41,126 nucleotides of DNA, from the IMG/VR virus record IMGVR_UViG_3300048834_000619, positions 1 to 41,126 of that record, one strand, 5' to 3'. Shown piece by piece: positions 12,583 through 20,227 of the stretch; position 1 is the first letter of the stretch, and every line of letters begins with the position of its first letter. Both the position numbers and the translations under genes were made by a program. Under the pieces are notes generated by a model, which was not told where the DNA came from, did not search any database, and saw only the letters and a list, made by a program, of their open reading frames with translations. Source of the stretch: a virus.

Positions 12583-13191
12583 ATGAACCGAACCATCCGA
12601 ACGCGCACCGTCGGCGGCCCGACGGCAAGACCGGTCGGGCGTCCGGTCAGGCTCGCCCTGGCCGGTGTAGCGGCCGCAGCCTTGGTTATCGCTGGCTGCG
12701 GCGGTGACGGCGATTCCGAGAGTGCAACGACGACAACGGTAGAAGCGGCCACCACGACGACGGGGAGCGAAGCTCCGGCCACCGCCGAAGATGAGTCGGC
12801 GGCGATACGAGGGTGGGCGAGCGACCTTGCCCCCGTGTTCGCCGCGTTCCAGGAGTCGTCTGAGGCCATCAGCACCGGGTGTCGCATGGTCCCCGAGGAC
12901 TGCAGCACGGCCGAGGTGATCGGGCGCATCACGGTCGGCCTCAACGCCGAGCGGATCCAGCTCGAACTCGAACTCACCGAGGAAGCCCGAGGTGCCCCGC
13001 CGGGCGAGATCGAGGACCTGGTCGCCACCACAGCCGACGCTGCCGACGCCGTGAAGTCCAGCTACGACGCAGCCGACGCCGAGCAATGCCCGAACGACGG
13101 AGCCAGCCCGTGCCGCGAGCACCTGGTTGAGTTCGCCCGAGCCGTCTCCGACATGGACGACGAGCTCGTCCGCTGGAGCCCGTACCTGTGA
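12583..13191 (+). CDS. Lysogenic-conversion lipoprotein candidate
   Basis: 202 residues. A basic N-terminus, a hydrophobic stretch (LALAGVAAAALVIAGC) and a lipobox (VIAGC, Cys39) make it a type II signal-peptide lipoprotein; mature sequence begins CGGDGD, followed by a Thr/Ala-rich linker and a helical, acidic domain with two Cys pairs. ATG at 12583 lies just after a G-rich stretch (GGGGGG). It is the second gene of the repressor operon, so it is likely made in the lysogen and displayed on the cell surface; superinfection exclusion is a reasonable but unproven role. Confidence 0.7.
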   Translation: MNRTIRTRTVGGPTARPVGRPVRLALAGVAAAALVIAGCGGDGDSESATTTTVEAATTTTGSEAPATAEDESAAIRGWASDLAPVFAAFQESSEAISTGCRMVPEDCSTAEVIGRITVGLNAERIQLELELTEEARGAPPGEIEDLVATTADAADAVKSSYDAADAEQCPNDGASPCREHLVEFARAVSDMDDELVRWSPYL

Positions 13192-13258
13192 GCACCCCGG
13201 GATCCGTCCGCACGCTCAGTGCCCCAGCTCATGCCTACCGGCCATCCCTGTCGCGCAC

Positions 13259-14311
13259 ATGACGGACCGGCTCATCCAGAAGCACTCGCTGCAGCGGTCG
13301 GACGGCGAGCTCACCTTTGACGAACGCGGCGTCGTGACGGCGGCCGGAGACTTCGCCGCCACCTACATCACCAACGGGCGGTGGAAGGGCCGAGCAATTC
13401 CAGATCACGAGCTGGAACACATAGTCACCGACGCCTTTCCGGATGGCGACTGGCGCACGCCTCCGCGGTCCAGCGGGGCTCAGGAGCAGGCCCGCCAGCA
13501 CACGCTGGACTTCATGGCAACGGTTCGGGATCTCGAGGGCGTGACGTCCCCGAGCGACGAAACGCTGGCGTCGGCGACCGGTCGACACATTTTGGACGTG
13601 CGAAACCTTGCCAGATTGCTCGCAGATGCCGGCCACCTCGAGATCGTCGAGCACGGCGAGCACCCCAACGATCCGTTCGCCGATGCCAGGCTCACAGCGG
13701 CCGGAGCCGCTTGGCTAGCTGAGGAGCGCCCAGACGCTGGCACACCATCGCGAGGCCCTGAACCTCCCTCTGAGCGGCTCGTCTTCTTCATCACACCCCT
13801 CGGCAAGGAGGGGTCACCTCAGCGCGTGCGGTCCGATCAGATCATGCGCGAAGTTCTCCAACCAGCGCTTGACGACCGGAACACCAAGCACCCCAGCGGC
13901 CCTCCGCTCCGTGTGATCCGATCCATCGAGAGCGACGCTCCGGGAGACGTCACCACCCAGATCGTCCAGGACATCTGGCGGTCGGCCTTCGTGGTCGTTG
14001 ACCTGACCGGGCACAACCCGAACGTGATGTACGAACTCGGCTTGGCCGATGCTCAGGCGATTCCGACGATCCGGCTGACATCAGACCTCCAGCAGTGGTC
14101 CTTTGACCAGGTCACGATGAACGCCATTGAGATTCCCGGTAGCTCCGAGACCGGGGCCATCCGCAAGGCCGAGTCCAAGCACGCGATGGAGCGAGTCTCC
14201 GGGCAGATCGACAGGGTTTTGGCCGCTGGCTTCCAACTTCACACCGCAGTGACGGCCGCCGGCTTTGGCCGCGAGGCCTATCGCAAGGACCACGAGGCCC
14301 ACGGCCGGTGA
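13259..14311 (+). CDS. Winged-helix plus TIR-like/nucleoside-deoxyribosyltransferase-like protein
   Basis: 350 residues from ATG 13259. Residues 95-155 form a winged-helix-like module (SDETLASATGRHILDVRNL...LTAAGAAWLAEE). Residues 173-290 are an alpha/beta domain with SERLVFFITPLGKEG at the start and DLTGHNPNVMYELG (248-261) later, the signature of predicted TIR-like/nucleoside 2-deoxyribosyltransferase-like proteins; Glu259 is the likely catalytic acid by analogy. Such domains act as nucleotide or NAD-cleaving effectors in anti-phage defence (established for several TIR families). The stop overlaps the GTG of the HNH gene (GTGA), implying a two-gene unit. No strong ribosome binding site precedes the ATG. 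Defence role is inference. Confidence 0.65.
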   Translation: MTDRLIQKHSLQRSDGELTFDERGVVTAAGDFAATYITNGRWKGRAIPDHELEHIVTDAFPDGDWRTPPRSSGAQEQARQHTLDFMATVRDLEGVTSPSDETLASATGRHILDVRNLARLLADAGHLEIVEHGEHPNDPFADARLTAAGAAWLAEERPDAGTPSRGPEPPSERLVFFITPLGKEGSPQRVRSDQIMREVLQPALDDRNTKHPSGPPLRVIRSIESDAPGDVTTQIVQDIWRSAFVVVDLTGHNPNVMYELGLADAQAIPTIRLTSDLQQWSFDQVTMNAIEIPGSSETGAIRKAESKHAMERVSGQIDRVLAAGFQLHTAVTAAGFGREAYRKDHEAHGR

Positions 14312-15039
14312 ACTCCGCCCGCTTGCCTTGCCTGGTCTGTCGGACTACCACAGGTCGGTACAGCTCCCAGGAGCACATCATCCCCGAGGCACTCGGGAAC
14401 ACCACCCTCGCCCTCGACCGTGGCGTGGTCTGCGACCGGTGCAATAACGGCAAGCTCTCGGTCCTCGACCAGGCCCTCGTCGACTTCCACCCGATCAAGA
14501 TGACCCGCGCCTTCTACGGCATCCAAGGCAAGACCGGGAAGCGCCCCCAAGCACGGTTCACGATGGGCACCCTCGGCCACGACGACAACGGCGTCATCGA
14601 TCTCACGCTCAACCAGGGGGCCGAACGGGGCACCTTCCTGCCCTACACGACGGCCGAGGGCGACCCCGGCTTCAGGCTCAACACCGGTGGTGGCAGGCGC
14701 CTCACCCCGAAGTACTCCGCCCAGCTGGCAGCCGCTCTCCTCAAGATGGGACTCGAGGCCGCCCACCTCGACCACGGCACGGTGATGCTCGCACCCCAGT
14801 TCGACCACGTACGAGCCGCGATCGTCGGCCAACCCACCGGGCCCAGGAACCTGGTCGTCGCCCGCTTGTCGAAAGCACCCCGGGCGCGGGTCGAACTCAC
14901 CTACTTCCTCACGCCACAAGGCGGGGGGTCGATCCTCGTCGGGTTCGAGTTCTACGGCATCGCCCTGTTCACCCACAGCCTCCACGAACTCAAGGTCACC
15001 GGGCCGTTCGACGCCAACTCCGACGTGCACCGATTCTGA
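14308..15039 (+). CDS. HNH_5-type endonuclease-like protein
   Basis: 243 residues. The N-terminal 50 residues carry CLVC (Cys8/Cys11), SSQEHIIPEALGN (Glu22-His23) and VCDRCNN (Cys42/Cys45-Asn46), the pattern of HNH_5 nucleases. The remaining 190 residues form a long domain with no recognised motif, more than a homing nuclease needs. The GTG at 14308 overlaps the stop of the TIR-like gene (GTGA), so both are likely one unit and one mechanism, for example effector plus nuclease or sensor. It ends 50 bp before the convergent restriction-methylation gene. Confidence 0.7.
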   Translation: MNSARLPCLVCRTTTGRYSSQEHIIPEALGNTTLALDRGVVCDRCNNGKLSVLDQALVDFHPIKMTRAFYGIQGKTGKRPQARFTMGTLGHDDNGVIDLTLNQGAERGTFLPYTTAEGDPGFRLNTGGGRRLTPKYSAQLAAALLKMGLEAAHLDHGTVMLAPQFDHVRAAIVGQPTGPRNLVVARLSKAPRARVELTYFLTPQGGGSILVGFEFYGIALFTHSLHELKVTGPFDANSDVHRF

Positions 15040-15089
15040 TCGCTCATCACACCGCAGACGACTCTGCGCAGAGACCGGCGCTCAGCCGA

Positions 15090-17645
15090 TCAGTCTCCAC
15101 CGACAGCTTCGACCTCCCGGGCGATCAGGTCGGCCTGAGACCGAAGCTGCGACCGCACTGTCACGGTCCTCTGGGTGGTCTCCGCAATCCGCGCCCGGTC
15201 AGATTCGTCCCGGGGGATCGGCAGCTGCAGCTCCAGGAGTCGGCTCCCCAAAGTGTCGATGATGTCCTGCGTGAACTGCTTGGACCGGATCTGCCGCTTC
15301 ACGATCGGCGCATTGAGCGAAGCGAACAGCAGCCAGGGATCGATTTTCAAGCGGTCCAGCACCCGGATACGGAAGATGTGGCTCTGGAAGAGCATGGGCA
15401 GGTCGTACTTGGTTACCACTGCACAGGTGCCAATGAGGTAGGTCCCGTCTCTGACGAGGAGGATGTCGTCCTGCTCGACATCGCATTTGCCACGCAAGGA
15501 CATGTAGAGAGATTCACTGACGCCCTGCTTGGCGTCGCTCTTGAGCTCCCAGTTCGAGATGTCAGAGGTTCTGATGAACGGCACTGGGCCGGTCCCGTAC
15601 GCCATCTTGCCGACCTCGATCCCCGTACCAATGCTGACCGCGTCCGCCGCTACGAGCTCGCCCAGCGTCACCAGGTCGTGGGTCTTGCGCAATGTGGCAA
15701 TATTCTTCTTCAGATCCGGGTCGTAGTACTTTGGCACGAGAATTTGGTTCTGGACGTCCTTCTTGTCGAGGACGTAGCCCAGGTGGTCGGTGGTCCTCAG
15801 CTTCCCGGCCTGGTGAAGTTTGAACCTCTCAGCAACGATCGGTACGTCGTCCATGAGCCGGGCCACGCCCTTCTCGTCTATGCGTACGGTTCGGTTGCCG
15901 CGGGAATCATGCCCGCACCACTTGGCGTCAGCCATGAAGATCTTCGACGTGCCAGGAGTCTTTCGCAGCAGAAGTACGCACACCTTGGCGTGAGTGCCAC
16001 CCTTGCCGCTTGTCTTGAAGAGAGCCTCCGGCAACGTGACCACTGCCTCGATAGTGGTCCGCTCTTCGAGCCACCGCAACACATGTTGATAGGACGGGTT
16101 CCCGAGGATGCTCTCCGGGAGGACGATTCCTAGCCGGCCATCGGGCTTGAGGAGCTGTAGGCACCGTTCAAGGAACAGCAGTTGCGGCGGTTGGTCTGCC
16201 TGGAGCGTCGTGGTCAGCTCCATCGCGCCGGACGAAGTGTCGCGCTTCCAGCGATGGCCGAGGTCGTACTGGCCGAGCAGGGGTGCCCCTGTGATCTTGA
16301 TCTTCTTGCCGAAGGGCGGGTTCGTCATCACTACGTCGAAGGAACCGAGCCCGATCTTCATCTGGGCGGCGTACTCCCACTCGGTGGGCGCCTGAAGGCT
16401 GTTCGAGCAGAAGACGCCCCCCTTGCCGTCGCCCACAATTGCCATGTACGCCTTGGTCACCTTGGCGAGAAACGAGTCCTTGTCCAGGCCGCGAAACGTC
16501 TTCGTGGCTACGTCCCGCTTCTTTCGGTCGAGTTGGACATCAGACCACCCCATCTCCTCGGCCTGGCGCTCCAGCTTGCTCCACACGTGCTCAAGAGCTG
16601 CGATGAGAAACCCACCCGATCCACAAGCCGGGTCGATGATCATCTCGCCTGGCTCGGGGTCCAACATCTCAATGACCATCCGCACCACGTTGCGAGGCGT
16701 GAAGAACTGGCCCTCCGCACCGCGGAGCGCAGGGCCGATGAACACCTCAAACGCGTCCCCAATGGCATCACGGTCGGCCTCAGTCACACAGTAGGTCTGA
16801 AGCTCGCCCACGACATAGGCAATGCTCTGACGATCCAGCGTGATCGAGTCGCTCTCGGTGAAGACCTCGTTGTACTCGGCCTTGACCTCCTTGAAGAGCT
16901 GGAGAATCCGCTTCTCGATTGCCTCGGCATCCTCGCCTGGCCCGGCCCGGAAGGTGACGTTGTCGTTCTGGCGCGTGTTCAGCTCGTCAAAGATTTTGCA
17001 GAACAGAATGTTTACGATTTCCTGTGCCAAGGCCTCGTCGCGTGTGATGCCTGTGACGTTCCCCGCCAAGTGGTTCCGCAAATCACGGAAGACGGCCTTC
17101 AGATTGGACGGCTTGACCAGATCCTTTCTGGTGTACTTGCCGACGTCATCGACCTCCTGACCGAACCGCGGAATATTCGGAAGCACTTCGTAGACGCGCG
17201 TGCCATCTGGCCGGAAGACCTTGCGTAGATACTCGTGGTCCTCACCGTTGAACCAGATCCCGATCTCCGCAGACGGGCTCATGTCCATGTACAGCCTTAG
17301 CTGCATGATGCCGTCCCTGCGGCTTTTCCGCTTGCACTCGATGAGGATGCGTGCGTTGTCCTCTCGGTGCTCGTGCGAGTCGAACACAGCGATGTCGACC
17401 GGGTAGCTCTTCGCCTTGTCGCTCGGCGACTTCCTCACACGGAACTGCGGCCGCGTCTGCACGTGATCCTTCGGGTAGTGGAAGTCCTCCACGAGGCGAC
17501 GAGCCATCACCTGGACCGCCTCGCGCTCCTCTGGGGTGTCGCGTACGGGCAAGCCCGAGATGAAGTCCTCGAGGTAGCCATCGGCAGGCATGCCGGGGAT
17601 CTCGGGCATGTCCTCATCGACCTCACCGTTGAGATCGTCAGTCAC
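15090..17645 (-). CDS. Single-polypeptide restriction-methylation-specificity enzyme
   Basis: 851 residues if started at GTG 17645 (GGGGGAG just upstream); ATG 17699 would give 869. Residues 35-160 form an HsdR N-terminal-like nuclease domain with VDIAVFD (Asp84) and LIECKRK (Glu103-x-Lys105), a PD-(D/E)xK signature. Residues 170-640 are an HsdM-type N6-adenine methyltransferase with DPACGSGGFL (338-347) and NPPF (442-445). The C-terminal 200 residues resemble one HsdS target-recognition domain. There is no helicase/translocase, so it looks like a type IIG-like enzyme. It lies downstream of, and on the same strand as, the integrase; a defence role in the lysogen is inferred. Confidence 0.75.
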   Translation of the reverse strand: MTDDLNGEVDEDMPEIPGMPADGYLEDFISGLPVRDTPEEREAVQVMARRLVEDFHYPKDHVQTRPQFRVRKSPSDKAKSYPVDIAVFDSHEHREDNARILIECKRKSRRDGIMQLRLYMDMSPSAEIGIWFNGEDHEYLRKVFRPDGTRVYEVLPNIPRFGQEVDDVGKYTRKDLVKPSNLKAVFRDLRNHLAGNVTGITRDEALAQEIVNILFCKIFDELNTRQNDNVTFRAGPGEDAEAIEKRILQLFKEVKAEYNEVFTESDSITLDRQSIAYVVGELQTYCVTEADRDAIGDAFEVFIGPALRGAEGQFFTPRNVVRMVIEMLDPEPGEMIIDPACGSGGFLIAALEHVWSKLERQAEEMGWSDVQLDRKKRDVATKTFRGLDKDSFLAKVTKAYMAIVGDGKGGVFCSNSLQAPTEWEYAAQMKIGLGSFDVVMTNPPFGKKIKITGAPLLGQYDLGHRWKRDTSSGAMELTTTLQADQPPQLLFLERCLQLLKPDGRLGIVLPESILGNPSYQHVLRWLEERTTIEAVVTLPEALFKTSGKGGTHAKVCVLLLRKTPGTSKIFMADAKWCGHDSRGNRTVRIDEKGVARLMDDVPIVAERFKLHQAGKLRTTDHLGYVLDKKDVQNQILVPKYYDPDLKKNIATLRKTHDLVTLGELVAADAVSIGTGIEVGKMAYGTGPVPFIRTSDISNWELKSDAKQGVSESLYMSLRGKCDVEQDDILLVRDGTYLIGTCAVVTKYDLPMLFQSHIFRIRVLDRLKIDPWLLFASLNAPIVKRQIRSKQFTQDIIDTLGSRLLELQLPIPRDESDRARIAETTQRTVTVRSQLRSQADLIAREVEAVGGD

Positions 17646-17760
17646 GGCTCCCCCATGCAGGGCATCGTAGTTGGCTCCCAGCTCTTGGCGCGAGGCCATG
17701 CATCGTGAGGCATGGCCTCGCGGTAGGCGAGCCGCCCGGTCCGCGACTTCGCCAGAAGGG

Positions 17761-19017
17761 TCAAGATGCAGACCCTGCAGCATGGCTGGGATCAAGGAGC
17801 TCGCTCGCCCGCAACGCTGTGGCCGCAGGGCGGGTGCCGAGATCTTGGACGTAGCGGGCGGTGGTGGCGGGGTCGGTGTGGCCGACGTGGCGGGCGATGT
17901 CGTCGATGGGGACGCCGTCGACGTAGAGGGCGGTGACGGTGGAGCGGCGGCCGGTGTGGGTGCCGATGCGGTCGGGGTCGATGCCGGCGCGCTGGCAGGC
18001 GTCGTTGAGGGCCTGCTGGACGTTCTGGCGCTTCGCCAGGGCACCGGCGGGGGTGGTGAACACCAGATCGACCAGCTCGCCCTCGTAGCGGTGCTGGGGC
18101 CAGCGCTTCCCGGCCTTGGCCTTCTCGGCCTCTTGGGCGACCCGGCGGGCTTCGAGCATGGTGACGGCCGTGGGGGCCAGGTGGTGAACGCCGGCGGTGG
18201 CCGTGGTCTTGAGGTTGTCGAGACGGGCGCCCACTCCACCGCCCTCGTAGGTGCACCCTCGGCGAAGGGTGGCGGTGCCGGTGCGGGCTTCGACGTCGAG
18301 GTCGAGGTCGGACCAGGCGAGGCCGAGCGCCTCGTTCACCCGGATGCCGGACGTGAACAGAAGGCAGATGGCGGCGTCGTAGCGGCGGTCCGGGCCCAGC
18401 GCGCCGAGAAGCTGGCGGACCTCGGTGGCGGTTAGGACCCGGCGGCGGGTGCGTTGCTCGGCGGGGGCCTTGGGGGTGCGCACGGCGGAGACGGGGTTGT
18501 GGGTGAGGTAGCCGAGCTCGACGGCGGCCTGGGCGATCTGGCGGAGTCGGGCCCGGGTGTTGGTGATGGTGCCGGCCTTACGGCCGTCTCGGCGCAGCTC
18601 GGCCAGCAGCGACCGCACGGTCTCGATGTCGAGTTCGGCGATCGGCAGGCCACCGATCTTGGCGTTGATGCGCGCCACGTCCTTGCCGTAGGCGTGGAGC
18701 GTCGACGGCCGCACCGTCGCCGCCGCAACGTCTTCGAGCCACCAGGTGGCCACCGCCGCCACCGTTGGGTCGGTGCCAAGCCGGCCCGACGGCGTGGCCC
18801 GCCGGGCGGCCTCGAGCTTGGCGTCACGGCGCGCCGCGGCCTCGGCCTTCGTGCGGCCCGACACGGTACGGCGCTTGCCGGCAGCGTCGAAGTAGGTGGC
18901 CTTGTACACGCCACGGTCGGCCACCCAGTAGATCGACCCCTCGCCGTTGCCGGCCTTGTCGGCCACCTTCAGCTCGCCGTCGCCGTCGACGAAGCGCTTG
19001 CCCTGACGTCGTGCCAT
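17761..19017 (-). CDS. int: Tyrosine integrase
   Basis: 418 residues catalysing site-specific recombination between attP and a host attB. Arg226 (SGIRVNEAL), Lys270 (NLKTTAT), His354-Arg357 (THTGRRS), His380 (HVGH) and Tyr389 (TTARYV) form the catalytic set. The N-terminal 90 residues form an arm-binding-like domain, followed by a SAM-like core-binding domain. The ATG at 19017 has GGGAGGTG 5 bases upstream; a more upstream start at 19059 would run through the attP arm repeat. Candidate attP sites lie just upstream (19036-19253). Its stop lies 115 bp before the restriction-methylation gene. Confidence 0.92.
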   Translation of the reverse strand: MARRQGKRFVDGDGELKVADKAGNGEGSIYWVADRGVYKATYFDAAGKRRTVSGRTKAEAAARRDAKLEAARRATPSGRLGTDPTVAAVATWWLEDVAAATVRPSTLHAYGKDVARINAKIGGLPIAELDIETVRSLLAELRRDGRKAGTITNTRARLRQIAQAAVELGYLTHNPVSAVRTPKAPAEQRTRRRVLTATEVRQLLGALGPDRRYDAAICLLFTSGIRVNEALGLAWSDLDLDVEARTGTATLRRGCTYEGGGVGARLDNLKTTATAGVHHLAPTAVTMLEARRVAQEAEKAKAGKRWPQHRYEGELVDLVFTTPAGALAKRQNVQQALNDACQRAGIDPDRIGTHTGRRSTVTALYVDGVPIDDIARHVGHTDPATTARYVQDLGTRPAATALRASELLDPSHAAGSAS

Positions 19018-19035
19018 GCCCACCTCCCGGCCGCT

Positions 19036-19057
19036 GGGTAGCAACCAGGGTAGCAAC
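19036..19057. promoter_or_regulatory. attP arm-type repeat, left
   Basis: Two GTAGCAAC units spaced by 12 bp, together matching 19232-19253 at 20 of 22 positions. It lies 19 bp upstream of the integrase ATG. Arm-type sites for a tyrosine integrase are typically paired like this around the core, and an arm next to the gene could also let the integrase repress its own promoter. Confidence 0.6.
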
Positions 19058-19110
19058 ACTCAGTGACACTCAGGGATGGCCGAGGATGCCCGGCACCGCT
19101 GAACCGTTGG

Positions 19111-19159
19111 TTTCCTGGGGTTCTGTGCGCCTCACTGGCGGTTGAGAACCCTCAGGAAA
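19111..19159. repeat. Imperfect inverted repeat beside the att core
   Basis: TTTCCTGGGGTTCT (19111-19124) pairs with AGAACCCTCAGGAAA (19145-19159) with one extra base, around a 20-base loop. There is no T tract on either strand, so it is unlikely to be a terminator. It lies between the two attP arm repeats and next to the tRNA-like core, so it may be part of the recombination site. Confidence 0.45.
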
Positions 19160-19166
19160 CCCTGTC

Positions 19167-19185
19167 GTGGAGCTAAGGAGAATCG
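19167..19185. promoter_or_regulatory. Candidate attP core resembling the 3' end of tRNA-Ala
   Basis: GTGGAGCTAAGGAGAATCG is the reverse complement of a tRNA-Ala-like 3' end (CGATTCTCCTTAGCTCCAC: T-arm part, 7-base acceptor strand TAGCTCC, discriminator A). A phage-borne tRNA 3' end is the usual core of an attP that targets the tRNA gene. It lies between the paired arm repeats. The tRNA identity is from memory of tRNA-Ala sequences. Confidence 0.5.
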
Positions 19186-19231
19186 GGAGGTCGGGCCTAT
19201 TCTTCCTGGTAGGAGTGTCGGCGATTGTCCC

Positions 19232-19253
19232 GGGTAGCAACCAGAGCAGCAAC
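19232..19253. promoter_or_regulatory. attP arm-type repeat, right
   Basis: GGGTAGCAACCAGAGCAGCAAC, near-identical to 19036-19057 (2 differences) and 196 bp away, on the other side of the tRNA-like core. Candidate second integrase arm site. Confidence 0.6.
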
Positions 19254-19296
19254 CGGGGGCGTTTGCCTGGCAAGTAGGACGGGTACCGCTGCCACC

Positions 19297-19395
19297 GTGA
19301 ACGACGACGACCAGGCGCTCGACGACGACGCCGAGGCCCTTGTGGCCGAGCTGCTCGACGAGGTCGACGCCCTCGACCTCTGGGGCGACGAGTAG
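19297..19395 (+). CDS. Possible 32-residue acidic microprotein
   Basis: GTG 19297 opens a 32-codon frame with 10 Asp and 4 Glu (VNDDDQALDDD..., ending LDLWGDE). No good ribosome binding site precedes it, and a high-GC sequence can produce acidic frames by chance. If real, its charge could mimic DNA; it sits just after attP. Confidence 0.25.
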   Translation: MNDDDQALDDDAEALVAELLDEVDALDLWGDE

Positions 19396-19428
19396 CCCGG
19401 TGTCACGGCCCGGCGGTACCGGGCGGGT

Positions 19429-19644
19429 GTGCGTGTCTGGCTCGTGCGAGCGGCCGAGGGAGGCGGGTGGCTGCGCGAGGTCCACGACGGCCGGCCGATC
19501 GTGACCGGCGACCGCCGGGAGGCGATGCAGCTCGCCTCTCTTGCCGAGGCCCAGGAAGTGGTCGGCGAGCTCGGGAACACCAGATGGGTGATGGTGGCAG
19601 CTGAGGCCACGAGGCGGTATCGGCGCGGCTTGTATTTGTACTAG
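19429..19644 (+). CDS. Small rightward protein, uncertain
   Basis: 71 residues from GTG: VWLVRAAEGGGWLREV, then VTGDRREAMQLASLAEAQEVVGELGNTRWVMVAAEATRRYRRGLYLY. The alternating strands and charged helices look like a small folded protein, but there is no clear ribosome binding site. Its stop lies next to the GTAC-repeat region that precedes the next gene. Confidence 0.4.
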   Translation: MRVWLVRAAEGGGWLREVHDGRPIVTGDRREAMQLASLAEAQEVVGELGNTRWVMVAAEATRRYRRGLYLY

Positions 19645-19690
19645 TTCCGTACGAACTCCTTGCCATTCTTGTACGAATTCGGTACAGTAT
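19638..19690 (+). promoter_or_regulatory. Candidate promoter with two GTAC-N7-GTAC operator repeats
   Basis: TTGCCA (19660-19665) and TACAGT (19683-19688) are 17 bases apart and read toward the gene at 19695. Two GTAC-N7-GTAC elements (19638-19652 and 19671-19685) lie 33 bp apart, about three helical turns; the second overlaps the promoter spacer and -10. This looks like operator control of a lysogeny-phase or early rightward promoter. Which protein binds is unknown. Confidence 0.5.
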
Positions 19691-19694
19691 GGGC

Positions 19695-19862
19695 ATGGAC
19701 GAAGCGCACCTCACTGGCCAGGAGATCCGGGACCTGATCTTCCTTCTCCTCGATGCGATCGACATCGCCGAGGGAACGGCCGAAGCCTCCGACACCTGGG
19801 CAGCTCAGGCGTTCGACCAGTGCCAGATGCTCGTCGACCGGCTCTACGAGGCGACCGACTGA
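19695..19862 (+). CDS. 55-residue acidic helical protein
   Basis: ATG at 19695, 168 bases, stop at 19860-19862. The sequence is acidic and helical (EIRDLIFLLLDAIDIAEGTAEASDTWAAQAFDQCQMLVDRLYE). It starts a few bases after the candidate promoter -10, so the transcript may be nearly leaderless. No family recognised. It precedes the HTH gene at 19932. Confidence 0.5.
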   Translation: MDEAHLTGQEIRDLIFLLLDAIDIAEGTAEASDTWAAQAFDQCQMLVDRLYEATD

Positions 19863-19931
19863 TCCGCCGGCGGCGGCCCGAGACCGGGTCGCCGCCTACC
19901 CTCCAACCCACTCCGCAGAGGAACGATCCCG

Positions 19932-20144
19932 ATGACCAAGAACAACGACGACGAGACCCGCAAGCGCCAGGCCCTCCGACTGGCGGCCCAAGCCACCGCG
20001 AAGACCCGCACCGCCGAGGCCGCCGAAGAACGAGCGATCCGCTTCGCCCGCGAATCCGGGGCCTCGCTACGCGAAATCGGCGAAGCGATCGGGCGGCCGC
20101 ACATGACCGTGAAGGCCATGTCGGAACGCGCCGGCCACCCGTAG
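19932..20144 (+). CDS. Small HTH protein
   Basis: 70 residues: a charged N-terminal helix (MTKNNDDETRKRQALRLAAQATAKTRTAEAAEERAIRFARESG) followed by an HTH-like segment (ASLREIGEAIGRPHMTVKAMSERAG). Such segments resemble sigma-region-4-like or Xre-type turns. ATG at 19932 has AGAGGA 9 bases upstream. A hairpin terminator follows. It may regulate the integration module; target unknown. Confidence 0.65.
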   Translation: MTKNNDDETRKRQALRLAAQATAKTRTAEAAEERAIRFARESGASLREIGEAIGRPHMTVKAMSERAGHP

Positions 20145-20151
20145 ACGCGAA

Positions 20152-20199
20152 GAAGCCCCCACCTCAACCCGGCGGCGGAACCAGGGAGGTGGGGGCTTC
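20152..20199. terminator. Bidirectional terminator hairpin
   Basis: GAAGCCCCCACCTC (20152-20165) pairs perfectly with GAGGTGGGGGCTTC (20186-20199) around a 20-base loop. It lies between the rightward HTH gene and the end of the leftward late operon (20288), which converge here. No T tract follows, so it may rely on stem strength. Confidence 0.6.
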
Positions 20200-20227
20200 G
20201 GCGGTGATGGTAGCCACAGCGGGGGGT

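Noticed and set aside
17700-18239. N-terminal extension of the restriction-methylation frame
   Set aside because: Overlaps the integrase in another frame and is Pro/Ser/Thr-rich; the folded protein begins near 17645-17699.
19111-19159. Terminator upstream of the integrase
   Set aside because: Long loop and no T tract on either strand; location between paired arm sites fits the att region better.
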